Source of the DNA: Roseiarcus sp963823165
GTDB taxonomy: Bacteria; Pseudomonadota; Alphaproteobacteria; Rhizobiales; Beijerinckiaceae
Assembly: GCA_963823165.1 (NCBI GenBank)
Contig: CAWGKV010000015.1
Location: 1-64,000 of the forward strand
DNA length: 64,000 bases
Direction of reading: 5' to 3'
Numbering within the stretch: the first letter of the stretch is position 1; each line of letters opens with the position of its first letter. The notes below the pieces were generated by a model that was not told the origin of the DNA, made no database searches, and was given only the letters and a program-made list of their open reading frames with translations. Position numbers and translations under genes: made by a program. Of the stretch, positions 26,001 to 33,648 are shown piece after piece.

Positions 26001-26744
26001 CTATTGGCTCAGGCGCCAGACCCGGGCGGTCATTTTGGCGCCGGTCTGGTAGGCTTCCGCGGTCTTGGAGGCGGCGGTGCATTCGAGTTCGACGCGGTCT
26101 CCTTCCCTGATCCCGCTGATCTTGGCGTTCATCAAACAGGGAATGCCGTATTCTCGCGTCAGGATGCCGAGGTGCGAACGCACCGTTCCGCCGGCGCAAA
26201 TCACGCCCTTGAATCGCTCGAGGATGGGCGCCGTCAGCGTGCCGCCGCTGTCGTCGATGATCGCGACGGTTTCGTCGGGAACGCCATTCGTCAGAAGTTC
26301 CAACACGCGGTCGCTCGATCGGATGTAGCGCGCCGTTCCGATCAGGTTCTTCGGGTATTTCACCACATTGTCGCCGATGCCCCGTTGCTCGCGGCCATCC
26401 AAGTCTTTCGGCGCGACGACCGCTTCGGGGTGCTCAAAGCTGAAGGTCTTCAGGTCCTCGCCGACGCCGGTCGCCGGTTTATAGACGTCCGGCCGCTCGC
26501 GAACCGAGATCATGGCGGACCAGTCGAACCGGTGACCGGTCGATAAAAGCTTCTTCTCGACAGCAATGAAATCCTTGGCGGCGACCAATTCATACGACTT
26601 GTCGAAAACGAAACTGGCCCAGTCGCCGCCGAGTTCATCGAGACGACGGCGGACGAGCTCCTTGATCGCGCCGTGGTAGGCGTCGACCAAGGCCGACGCG
26701 CCCTGATCACCGTATTTGTCGCTGTCGATGTAGAGTTTGGCCAC
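26001..26744 (-). CDS. Stand-alone PEP-utilising swivelling (phospho-histidine) domain protein
   Basis: This 247-aa protein has a GTG start at 26744 with GGAGG 5 nt upstream. The C-terminal ~100 residues form the mobile domain of PEP synthase/PPDK: FKGVICAGGTVRSHLGILTR, then EYGIPCLM, with H191 as the expected phospho-acceptor, and AKISGIREGDRVELE as the closing strand. The N-terminal ~130 residues are helical and not recognised. The protein has neither an ATP-grasp nor a PEP barrel, so it must be phosphorylated by a partner, most simply the dikinase-like protein of the same operon. A GntR-type palindrome lies 125 bp upstream. Confidence 0.85.
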   Translation of the reverse strand: MAKLYIDSDKYGDQGASALVDAYHGAIKELVRRRLDELGGDWASFVFDKSYELVAAKDFIAVEKKLLSTGHRFDWSAMISVRERPDVYKPATGVGEDLKTFSFEHPEAVVAPKDLDGREQRGIGDNVVKYPKNLIGTARYIRSSDRVLELLTNGVPDETVAIIDDSGGTLTAPILERFKGVICAGGTVRSHLGILTREYGIPCLMNAKISGIREGDRVELECTAASKTAEAYQTGAKMTARVWRLSQ

Positions 26745-26855
26745 GACTTCCTCCCCGGACGCTGCGGTCGCGCGCTTGGAGCGGCTTTCCGACGCGTCGC
26801 GCCAGCCCGCTCATTGAACGCAAGTTTGGCGGCAAGCGAAAGGGAAGTCAACAGA

Positions 26856-26879
26856 AGTTAGGACATTCTTGTCGAACAA
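26856..26879. promoter_or_regulatory. Putative GntR/FCD operator
   Basis: TTGTCGAACAA (26869-26879) is a near-perfect palindrome matching TNGTNNNACNA. A degenerate copy (AGTTAGGACAT) begins 13 bp away at 26856. It lies upstream of the swivelling-domain gene (start 26744), in the only sizeable gap of the minus-strand operon, so it may control a second promoter. Confidence 0.5.
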
Positions 26880-26884
26880 TCCTG

Positions 26885-28420
26885 TCAAGACGTCGCGGGT
26901 TCCTGCTTCCTGAAGCGCTCGCGCAGCTCCCGCTTCAAGACCTTGCCGGCGCTGTTTTTCGGCAGGCTGTCGACGATACGCCAATGCTTCGGCCGCTTGA
27001 ATTGGGCGATGCGATCGAGACACAAGGCTTCGAGGCGGCCGAGATCGAGCGAATGGTCGGGCGCGGCGACCAGGACGGCCAGGACGCTCTCGCCCCATTC
27101 GGGATCGGGCAGCCCGATCACCGAGACCTCTGCGACGCCGGGATCCTCGAGCAGCACGTCCTCAATCTCACGCGGATAGATGTTCGAGCCGCCCGAGATA
27201 ATGAGATCCTTGGCGCGGTCGAGAAGTGTCAGAAAGCCGCGATCGTCGAGCACGCCGAGATCACCGGTGCGGAGCCAGCCTGAGCGCAGGGCCGCAGCGG
27301 ACGCCTCGGGCAGGTTCCAATAGCCGGCCATGACAGTGTCGCCACGCACGACAACCTCGCCGACGGCGCCAGGAGGGAGCCGCCTGTCTTCTTCGCCAAA
27401 AATCGCAACGTCGATTCCCGTCCGCGCGAGGCCTACGGAGATCATGCGTCGCTCGTCGCCAGCCTCGATCGCCATAGCCAGCAAGGCCTTCGGCATCGCG
27501 GTTATGGTGCAGGGGCTTTCGCCCTGCCCGTAGCCGTTCCAGAGACGCGGGCCCAGAAGCTGGTAACCCGCCTTCAGGTCGGCGGAGTAAACCGGCGCAG
27601 CGCCAAGAAGCAGCGTCCGGATGTTCTCGATTTTGGCGCGGGCGAAAGCGGGATGGCGAACGAGACGGCGCAGGCCGATCGGCGGCGCGAACAGGGTCGC
27701 AGAGCCATAAAGCAGGAGAAGGTCCGCAATCTCTGCGGGGTCGAATCCCCCGCTCGGGGGCAGGATCTGATGCGTCGCCTTGGCGATATGCGAGAGGCCG
27801 AACAGCCCGGTTGCGTGAGATTGCGCCGCCAGATGGAAAAGACAATCGTCGGGTGACAGGAAATCGATGTCCGCCAAATAGCTGATCGCCATCGCCGCGA
27901 GATTGCGATGGCTCAGCATTGCGCCTTTCGGCTTTCCCGTGGTGCCGCTGGTGTAGAAGATCCACGCGAGGTCGTCAGCCCCGCAGTTGACGATGCCGAT
28001 CGGCTCGGCGCCGGTCAATTCGCGCCATTCTGAGTGGCCAAGCACAAGCAGGCGCACATCTCCCGTCAGCGCGCCGGCAAGGGTCCCCGCGACGTCCGCC
28101 GTCGCGAAGCAGACGCGCGCCCCGCAATCCGCGACAATATAGGCGAGCTCCCGCGGATGCAGTTTGGCGTTGGCGGGCACCGCGACAAGCCCTGCCCGCC
28201 AGATCGCGAACAGGATCGCCAGATATTCGGGATTGTTGGTCATCGCCAGGGCGACGCGGTCGCCGGGACGTAAGCCCAGGCGGCCGCTCAATGCGCCGGC
28301 AATTCGGGCGGAGAGCGAGCCATACGCGCCGTAGTCATAGAGCCGCCGGTCGCCGACCGAAACGGCGGGTCGGTCGGGAAAGCTCCTGGCGGCGCTGGAC
28401 AGAAGGAGCGCGAGGTTCAT
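26885..28420 (-). CDS. Acyl-CoA synthetase (AMP-forming), second copy
   Basis: This 511-aa ANL ligase has FYTSGTTGKPKGAMLSH, GYGQGESP, RTGDLGVLDDRGFLTLLDRA and the C-terminal PKNSAGKVLKRELRE with its catalytic lysine. It is clearly different from the ligase at 22878, so the pathway probably activates two acids. It follows the SCP-x-like thiolase by 15 bp in the same operon. Confidence 0.92.
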   Translation of the reverse strand: MNLALLLSSAARSFPDRPAVSVGDRRLYDYGAYGSLSARIAGALSGRLGLRPGDRVALAMTNNPEYLAILFAIWRAGLVAVPANAKLHPRELAYIVADCGARVCFATADVAGTLAGALTGDVRLLVLGHSEWRELTGAEPIGIVNCGADDLAWIFYTSGTTGKPKGAMLSHRNLAAMAISYLADIDFLSPDDCLFHLAAQSHATGLFGLSHIAKATHQILPPSGGFDPAEIADLLLLYGSATLFAPPIGLRRLVRHPAFARAKIENIRTLLLGAAPVYSADLKAGYQLLGPRLWNGYGQGESPCTITAMPKALLAMAIEAGDERRMISVGLARTGIDVAIFGEEDRRLPPGAVGEVVVRGDTVMAGYWNLPEASAAALRSGWLRTGDLGVLDDRGFLTLLDRAKDLIISGGSNIYPREIEDVLLEDPGVAEVSVIGLPDPEWGESVLAVLVAAPDHSLDLGRLEALCLDRIAQFKRPKHWRIVDSLPKNSAGKVLKRELRERFRKQEPATS

Positions 28421-28435
28421 CGCGAGACGTGCCGG

Positions 28436-29677
28436 TCAGGCGCGTTCGAGAATGGTGATCGCCACCGCCGCCTCTTCGACGCCGCGCAGTCCGCCGCCGT
28501 TCTCGGCCAGCGCAATTCTGGTGTTCCCGACCTGACGCAGTCCCGCCTCGCCGCGAAGCTGCCCGACGAGCTCGAACACCTGGCCGAGGCCAGTTGCTCC
28601 GATCGGATGACCTTTTGACTCGAGGCCACCCGAGGGGTTGAAGGGAATGCGTCCCCCGATCCTTGTCTCGCCGCGTTCAGCTGCGGGACCCGCGTCACCG
28701 AATTCGAAAAATCCAAGCAACTCGCTCTGGAGGATTTCGCCGAACGCGGTCGCGTCATGACATTCGACGACATCGATGTCCTCGGGACCCAACCCGGCGA
28801 CCTCATAGGCGCGCCGGGACGCCCTGCGAGCGACGTGACTTTCCATCCGGTCGGGGTCGCGATGGTCGCCCGACATCAGCACGGATGCGCGGATGCGTAC
28901 GGCGCGCGACAGAACGCCAAGCCTTTCCGCGAACGCGCGGGAGCAGACGAGCGCCGCCGCCGCGCCATCGCTGATCGGGCTGCACATCGGAAGCGTCAGC
29001 GGCCAGACGATCGGACGAGCGGCGAGCACCTCCTCGATGGTAAAGCTCCGCCGGTACTGCGAACGCTGGTTGTGGACGGAATGCTGATGGTTTTTGGCGC
29101 TGACGGCCGCCATCTGCCGCTGCGTCGTGCCAAACATCGCCATGTGGTGCCGGCAGAAAGCTGCATAGACGTCCATGAACACACTGTGAGGCTCGTTCGC
29201 CTCAGCCCCGGCCGGTGGCGCGATCCCGCGCCCCATCGCCAGGAGCTCGTCGATCGTCTGCTGGCGCCGTGACAGGTCCCAGCTACCCTCGAAGGCGGCC
29301 ATGCTCTTCGCGGGATCCGGCATGACCATTTTCTCGGCTCCGATCGCAAGCACGCAGTCGTGTGTCTCGGAACCGACGAGGACATGCGCGAGGTTGAGCG
29401 CCGTCGAGGCTGATGCGCAGGCGTTCTCGACATTGAAGACAGGCGCGTTTCCGAAGCCGGCGCCGTCGAGCGCGGCCTGGCCGCGGATGCCGTGCTGGCT
29501 CTCCAGCGCTCCCTGAGTGGCATTGGCGAAGACAATCGCCCCCACCTCCCTCGGGGAGGCGTTGGCGTCCGCGAGCGTTTCGGCAGCGGCCTGCGCCGCC
29601 AATTCGCCGAGCGGCGTTTCGGGAAAGCGTCCGAAGGGCGTCATTCCGACGCCGACGATGAAGGTTTCCCGCATCAA
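28436..29677 (-). CDS. SCP-x/lipid-transfer-type thiolase
   Basis: This 413-aa protein is of the thiolase superfamily branch annotated as acetyl-CoA acetyltransferase or lipid-transfer protein. The reactive cysteine is in NVENACASAS, HDATAFGEI replaces the NEAFA loop, and SKGHPIGATGLGQ carries the histidine. Members cleave branched or steroid-derived acyl-CoAs by thiolysis or, with a DUF35 partner, by retro-aldol reaction. No DUF35 gene is visible here. It is the first gene of the 29.7-15.9 kb operon, divergent from the SurE gene, with a putative operator pair between. Confidence 0.9.
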   Translation of the reverse strand: MMRETFIVGVGMTPFGRFPETPLGELAAQAAAETLADANASPREVGAIVFANATQGALESQHGIRGQAALDGAGFGNAPVFNVENACASASTALNLAHVLVGSETHDCVLAIGAEKMVMPDPAKSMAAFEGSWDLSRRQQTIDELLAMGRGIAPPAGAEANEPHSVFMDVYAAFCRHHMAMFGTTQRQMAAVSAKNHQHSVHNQRSQYRRSFTIEEVLAARPIVWPLTLPMCSPISDGAAAALVCSRAFAERLGVLSRAVRIRASVLMSGDHRDPDRMESHVARRASRRAYEVAGLGPEDIDVVECHDATAFGEILQSELLGFFEFGDAGPAAERGETRIGGRIPFNPSGGLESKGHPIGATGLGQVFELVGQLRGEAGLRQVGNTRIALAENGGGLRGVEEAAVAITILERA

Positions 29678-29707
29678 TTCCTCCCGCGCTCCTCCCGGAG
29701 GCTGATA

Positions 29708-29731
29708 TTGTCTGACATGATTGTATTATGA
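29708..29731. promoter_or_regulatory. Putative GntR/FCD operator pair
   Basis: TTGTCTGACAT (29708-29718) and TTGTATTATGA (29721-29731) each match TNGTNNNACNA at all but one fixed base and start 13 bp apart. They lie between the divergent thiolase (start 29677) and SurE (start 29789) genes. GATTGTATTATGATC here resembles the inverse of 32987-33001. Confidence 0.45.
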
Positions 29732-29788
29732 TCGCTGCAATTCGGCCGGCGATCAAGTCGGGCGCGGCGCCATAGTGGGAGGCAGCGT

Positions 29789-30586
29789 ATGTCAGATGTC
29801 AAACCGCCGGCGAAGCTCGGCGATCATCGCGTCCTCATCATCAACGACGACGGCATCGAGGCCCACGGGATCAAGCTGCTTGAGGAGATTGCGCGGGAGT
29901 TTACCGACGACGTATGGGTGGTCGCGCCGGACGAAGAGAAGTCCGGCTTTTCGCATTCGATCTCGATGACTATCCCGATCCGCGTTCGGAAGGTCGACGA
30001 TCGCCATTTCGCAGTGAAAGGCACCCCGACCGACTGCGCCTTGCTCGCGATCTACGAATTCATGGGCGGGCGGCCGCCGACCGTGCTGCTCTCCGGAATC
30101 AACCGCGGCGCCAATCTCGCTGAGGACATCACCTATTCGGGCACCGCGGCGGCGGCGATGGAGGGCGCGCTCCTCGGCATTCGGTCAATTGCGCTGAGCC
30201 AGGTCTTCGAGATTGGCCGCCAAGTGCACTGGTCGACTGCTCGCCATTTCGCGCCTCCGATCCTCGAGCGGCTGCTCGCCTGCGACTGGGAGCCGTGGAG
30301 CTTTGTCAACGTCAACTTTCCCGACGCCCCGCCGGAAAAGGTCGGCCGCACGCGGGTCACAACTCAAGGCCGCCGGTTGCCGGGGTCGTTCCGACCTGTC
30401 CGCCGCGTCGACGAGCGCGACTTTCCCTATTATTGGATCAAGCTGACGTACAAGACTGGCGAGCTCGAAGAGGGAACTGACCTGCAGGCTATCGACGAGA
30501 ACGAGGTATCGGTCACACCGATGCACCTCGACTTCACGTCGAAGGCGTTCCGCCAAGCGCTTGATCGCGCATTCACGGGGACATGA
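29789..30586 (+). CDS. surE: SurE-family phosphatase (5'/3'-nucleotidase)
   Basis: This 265-aa member of the SurE family has the metal-binding INDDG near residue 20, the serine in GFSHSIS, KGTPTDCAL, and the family signature SGINRGANLAEDITYSGTAA. SurE enzymes dephosphorylate nucleoside monophosphates and other small phosphates. The housekeeping copy usually sits by pcm/nlpD, so this may be a second copy recruited to the pathway. It is divergent from the thiolase operon, downstream of a putative operator pair, and its 3' end overlaps the convergent tyrosine phosphatase gene by 14 bp. Confidence 0.88.
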   Translation: MSDVKPPAKLGDHRVLIINDDGIEAHGIKLLEEIAREFTDDVWVVAPDEEKSGFSHSISMTIPIRVRKVDDRHFAVKGTPTDCALLAIYEFMGGRPPTVLLSGINRGANLAEDITYSGTAAAAMEGALLGIRSIALSQVFEIGRQVHWSTARHFAPPILERLLACDWEPWSFVNVNFPDAPPEKVGRTRVTTQGRRLPGSFRPVRRVDERDFPYYWIKLTYKTGELEEGTDLQAIDENEVSVTPMHLDFTSKAFRQALDRAFTGT

Positions 30587-31343
30587 TGGGCTCGGTCAGC
30601 AGGTCGACAAGGCGGCGCCGGTCGGTCTCGCTGACACCCAGCGCCCGGTCGAGAAAAACGTCGAATGAGCCGTAAATCCTGTCGATTTCTTCGAACGCGG
30701 CTTCGAGATATTTCGGCTGGGCGGAGAGCAGGATTGTCGTGACTTCCTCCGGAGTCTCCGGACCGAACAGATGCGGCACGGGGCGGCGAAAGAGATTGGT
30801 CAGATTGTAATCTTCGATCACCGTCTTGCGCGATACGCCGAGCGCCAGCAGAAGCAGCGCCGCCGCAAACCCGGTGCGATCTTTCCCGCTGGTGCAATGA
30901 AGCAGCAGCGGATAGCTCTCGGGGTCCAGGGCGACGACGAAAGTCTGTCGGTATTCCTCTGTGTGGTCGACGCAAAACAGGCGATATTGCGCCATCACCC
31001 GCCGTTCGATCTCCGGGGCCGGGATTGTTCCGGCTTTGACGAGCGCCAGCATTTCGAGCGTGCCGGCTGGGATGAAGCCCGCTTCCACGCGCCGGACCGA
31101 CGAGCCCTCCGGTAGCCTGTCTGGGCTGGCCTCGCGCTCCATTGGCAGGCGAAAGTCGATGAGGGTCCTTAACCCAAGGCCCTCGAGGCGAATCAGGTCG
31201 GCTTCGGTCAGTCCCGCTAGATTGTCGGCGCGATAGACCTGTCCCCAGCGCGTCTGTCTGCCAGCCCCAGCGCGGTAGCCGCCAAGATCACGAAAATTGA
31301 CCGCGCCCTCGAAAAGCACGCGTCGCCGCTCGTCTGTCTGCAT
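30573..31343 (-). CDS. Tyrosine-phosphatase-like protein
   Basis: This 256-aa protein has the CX5R phosphatase loop HCTSGKDRTGFA and an N-terminal NFRDLGGY segment, as in the LipA/Siw14-type tyrosine and lipid phosphatases of bacteria. It could dephosphorylate a protein or a small phospho-metabolite. Its placement beside SurE, in a cluster that contains a phosphotransfer system, supports a metabolite role. It is convergent with surE. Confidence 0.88.
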   Translation of the reverse strand: MQTDERRRVLFEGAVNFRDLGGYRAGAGRQTRWGQVYRADNLAGLTEADLIRLEGLGLRTLIDFRLPMEREASPDRLPEGSSVRRVEAGFIPAGTLEMLALVKAGTIPAPEIERRVMAQYRLFCVDHTEEYRQTFVVALDPESYPLLLHCTSGKDRTGFAAALLLLALGVSRKTVIEDYNLTNLFRRPVPHLFGPETPEEVTTILLSAQPKYLEAAFEEIDRIYGSFDVFLDRALGVSETDRRRLVDLLTEPIMSP

Positions 31344-31394
31344 CGCTCACGTTCCGCTTTGGCCCGCCACGCCCGGCGTCAAACTGCCCGCGTT

Positions 31395-32126
31395 TCACAG
31401 CCGCGCAATGACCCGCCCCGCCGGCAGCGTGATGTCGTATTCCATGTAGACAGCCTTGAGAATTCGCTTGATCGGGAAACGGTTGACCGGGTCGAGCAAG
31501 GAGTGATCCGGAAACGAAATCGAGCCTGGCCCTTCCCACGCTTCGCGAATCGTGTGCTGCGTGTCAGCCGCGACAAGTTCGGCGAGCGCCGGGCGTCTGT
31601 CGCCGGGCTCGGCGGACGGAATGATTCTGAGGCCGGTCGTCGGGCCGTTGGAGCCAGACGCGCTGGCGGGCTGTTCCGGACGCATGATTGCCGATGCCAG
31701 CCGAACGCCTTGGGGCCGTTCGAGCCAGCCGACCACCATGTCCCTGTCGCGCTCGAATCCGATCTTGGCGAGCTTCTTCGGATAGCCCCAGACCTCCCGG
31801 CCCGCGAGCATCGGCGGTTCGGTATCGACGAAAATGTGGGCGATATAGGTCAGCGGCTTACCCTCGTGCCTGGCGTAGAGGCGCAGGATCGCCTCGTGGT
31901 AGGGGCCGAAGGTCGTGAATGGATACCAGTAGAAGGAGAGGTTCGCCGCAACTGGCTCGATCAGCTCCAGAGGCGCGGGAAGAACTTCGAGCGCCAATTC
32001 GGGATCTGTCTCGAACTTGATCGATATCGCCTGTGCGTTCCGGTAGTGATACGGCGGCGCCTGGAAAGCGGGCGCGTCGGACGGCATCGAATAGCCGAGC
32101 CTGTCGAGGGTCAGTCGTCCTTTCAT
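31395..32126 (-). CDS. Acetoacetate decarboxylase family protein
   Basis: This ~243-aa protein has the family's EVWGYPKKLAKIGFERD segment, whose second lysine aligns with the Schiff-base lysine of acetoacetate decarboxylase, and a typical beta-rich core (LSFYWYPFTTFGPYHE). It may decarboxylate a beta-keto acid or act as a related aldolase/dehydratase; many members are not true decarboxylases. The ATG at 32126 is chosen because it lies just past the normal end of the upstream SDR gene; the frame is open to 32192. Confidence 0.82.
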   Translation of the reverse strand: MKGRLTLDRLGYSMPSDAPAFQAPPYHYRNAQAISIKFETDPELALEVLPAPLELIEPVAANLSFYWYPFTTFGPYHEAILRLYARHEGKPLTYIAHIFVDTEPPMLAGREVWGYPKKLAKIGFERDRDMVVGWLERPQGVRLASAIMRPEQPASASGSNGPTTGLRIIPSAEPGDRRPALAELVAADTQHTIREAWEGPGSISFPDHSLLDPVNRFPIKRILKAVYMEYDITLPAGRVIARL

Positions 32127-32211
32127 GGCCAAGCCCGTTCTCCCCTCTCGTACTGTCGCGATTGTCTCAGGCGATGATGTACTGGCCGCCATTGACGAAG
32201 ATGACCTGTCC

Positions 32212-32907
32212 CTAAATCATCGACGCCTCGGGGCCGGCGAGGAAGGCGACGAGCCCGGTGTAGTCGTCGTGGGCGATGTTGCGTCCGCTCGGATTGCCTG
32301 CTGCTTCGCTGGCGAGAAAGGCGTCCGTCTCTCCACCGAAAAGATTGCGCACGGCTGCGGTGTCGAGGGTGCCCGGCGCGACGCAGTTGATTCGCACCCC
32401 GAGCGGAGCGAGTTCGGGCACGAGATAACGGGCCAGAGCTTCGGCAAGAGCCTTGCCCGCCCCGATGGCCGCGTAGGCCGGCACGACCTGGCGGCTGCCC
32501 CGGCTAGAGAGGAAGATGATGCTGCTGCCGCGCTTCAGGAGAGGTCGCGCCGCCTGCACCAGAAAAACGAGCGACATCCCGTTGAGGGTGATCGCCTCGG
32601 CGAAGGCCTCGGGATCGGCGTCAAGGATCGGCCCCACCAGCACCTTGACCGCTCCATGCACCACGACATCGAGCCGGTCGACGACTGCCCCGACTTTTGC
32701 CAGCAGTGCGCGCGCGCCTGCCGGCGTGCCGACGTCCGCTTGGATGGCATGCGGTCGAGCGCCGAGCGCCGCGATGTCGGCGCTCGCCGCGGCAGCCGAG
32801 TCGTCGTCGCGTTTGTAAGCCATGAAAATGTCGACGCCCGGCTTGGCGAAACGACGGGCGATCGCGAGGCCGATTCCCTTCGTTCCACCCGTGATGAGAA
32901 CCGCCAT
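32212..32907 (-). CDS. SDR-family oxidoreductase interrupted by an amber codon near its end
   Basis: The first 231 residues read as a normal short-chain dehydrogenase (LITGGTKGIGLAIARRF; HGAV; LSSRGSRQVVPAYAAIGAGK). At 32212-32214 the frame meets TAG. Beyond it the same frame continues GQVIFVNGGQYIIA and ends with TGA at 32167-32169, the usual SDR C-terminus. The paralogue at 15157 has FIQGQVIFVNGG at this point, so TAG stands where CAG (Gln) is expected. Loss of the last 15 residues would remove the final strand. It could be a nonsense mutation, a base-call error, or readthrough. Confidence 0.85.
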   Translation of the reverse strand: MAVLITGGTKGIGLAIARRFAKPGVDIFMAYKRDDDSAAAASADIAALGARPHAIQADVGTPAGARALLAKVGAVVDRLDVVVHGAVKVLVGPILDADPEAFAEAITLNGMSLVFLVQAARPLLKRGSSIIFLSSRGSRQVVPAYAAIGAGKALAEALARYLVPELAPLGVRINCVAPGTLDTAAVRNLFGGETDAFLASEAAGNPSGRNIAHDDYTGLVAFLAGPEASMI

Positions 32908-32988
32908 CGCCGTCTCGCTCCCTGTCGTCGCCGTGCACCGGATTCGGCGCCGATCGGCGTCGGCTGATAGTCCTTGACGTCCGCCAGA

Positions 32989-33012
32989 TCGTAATACAAT
33001 CTTGCAGTACAA
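32989..33012. promoter_or_regulatory. Putative GntR/FCD operator pair
   Basis: TCGTAATACAA (32989-32999) fits TNGTNNNACNA and lies within the wider imperfect palindrome GATCGTAATACAATC. TTGCAGTACAA begins 13 bp later at 33002 with one mismatch. They lie between the divergent SDR (start 32907) and the SnoaL-like secreted protein (start 33037). Confidence 0.5.
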
Positions 33013-33036
33013 AAAATGCAAAATGGGAGGAATTCT

Positions 33037-33534
33037 GTGACGACGTCGAAGCGCATTATGTCGGTTCTCGCCCTTCTGGCATTGCTCGTTCTAGCGGCAG
33101 CGCCTCCGGTTTGGGCTGCCGAGACCGATCCAGCCATCCTCGCCGCAGTGGATTCGGCGATCGCGGCCATCAATGCCGGTTCGGTCGCTGACGCAAAGGC
33201 GGCATATACCGACTCGCCAGCCGCCATCATCGACGATTTTCCGCCGTTCCTCTGGTCAGGCAAAACCGCTGTCGATGACTATTCCCGTGACCTGAAGGCC
33301 GTCTTGACGAAGTACGGCATCACGGATTGGCGCTTCCAACGCCACCAGCCCCGTTACATTTTGGCGACGGAGGATCGCGCCTGGCTTGTCGTGCCGACCT
33401 CGTTTCCGTTTCTTCTTGGCGGCAAGACACAGAGCGTCTCGGCTGACTGGGTCTTCGTACTCGCCAAGATTGACGGCAAATGGCGCGTCAACTCGTCGGT
33501 GTTCGCCGACACCCATCATACGTTGCTTCCGTGA
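33037..33534 (+). CDS. Secreted SnoaL/NTF2-like protein
   Basis: This 165-aa protein starts with GTG at 33037 and has GGAGG at 33026-33030. An N-terminal signal peptide (MSVLALLALLVLAAAPPVWAA-E) is followed by a ~140-residue domain with the NTF2-like pattern: helices, ILAAVDSAIAAINAG, then curved strands ending VFVLAKIDGKWRVNSSVFA. Such cone-shaped proteins bind small hydrophobic ligands or catalyse isomerisation or dehydration. Here it might bind the pathway substrate in the periplasm. The promoter carries the putative operator pair. Confidence 0.75.
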   Translation: MTTSKRIMSVLALLALLVLAAAPPVWAAETDPAILAAVDSAIAAINAGSVADAKAAYTDSPAAIIDDFPPFLWSGKTAVDDYSRDLKAVLTKYGITDWRFQRHQPRYILATEDRAWLVVPTSFPFLLGGKTQSVSADWVFVLAKIDGKWRVNSSVFADTHHTLLP

Positions 33535-33598
33535 CCACCTAACGGCGTCATGCGCGGACGGTCAGGTGTGCGCGCCTCGCCGTCTGAATGATGGTGCT

Positions 33599-33630
33599 TC
33601 GTAGGACAATAATGACAGTGCAAAAAATGC
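33599..33630. promoter_or_regulatory. Putative GntR operator plus repeated promoter element
   Basis: TCGTAGGACAA (33599-33609) fits TNGTNNNACNA. It is followed by CAGTGCAAAAAATGC (33616-33630), which matches 33005-33019 in 14 of 15 bases. Both copies of the second element lie just upstream of a ribosome binding site, for the secreted protein at 33037 and the hydrolase at 33649. Confidence 0.45.
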
Positions 33631-33648
33631 GATCGCCAGGAGGAATAG

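Noticed and set aside
25960..26199. Upstream extension of the 520-aa protein frame
   Set aside because: It is the shadow of the swivelling-domain gene; a start at 25959 with CAGGAG fits better.
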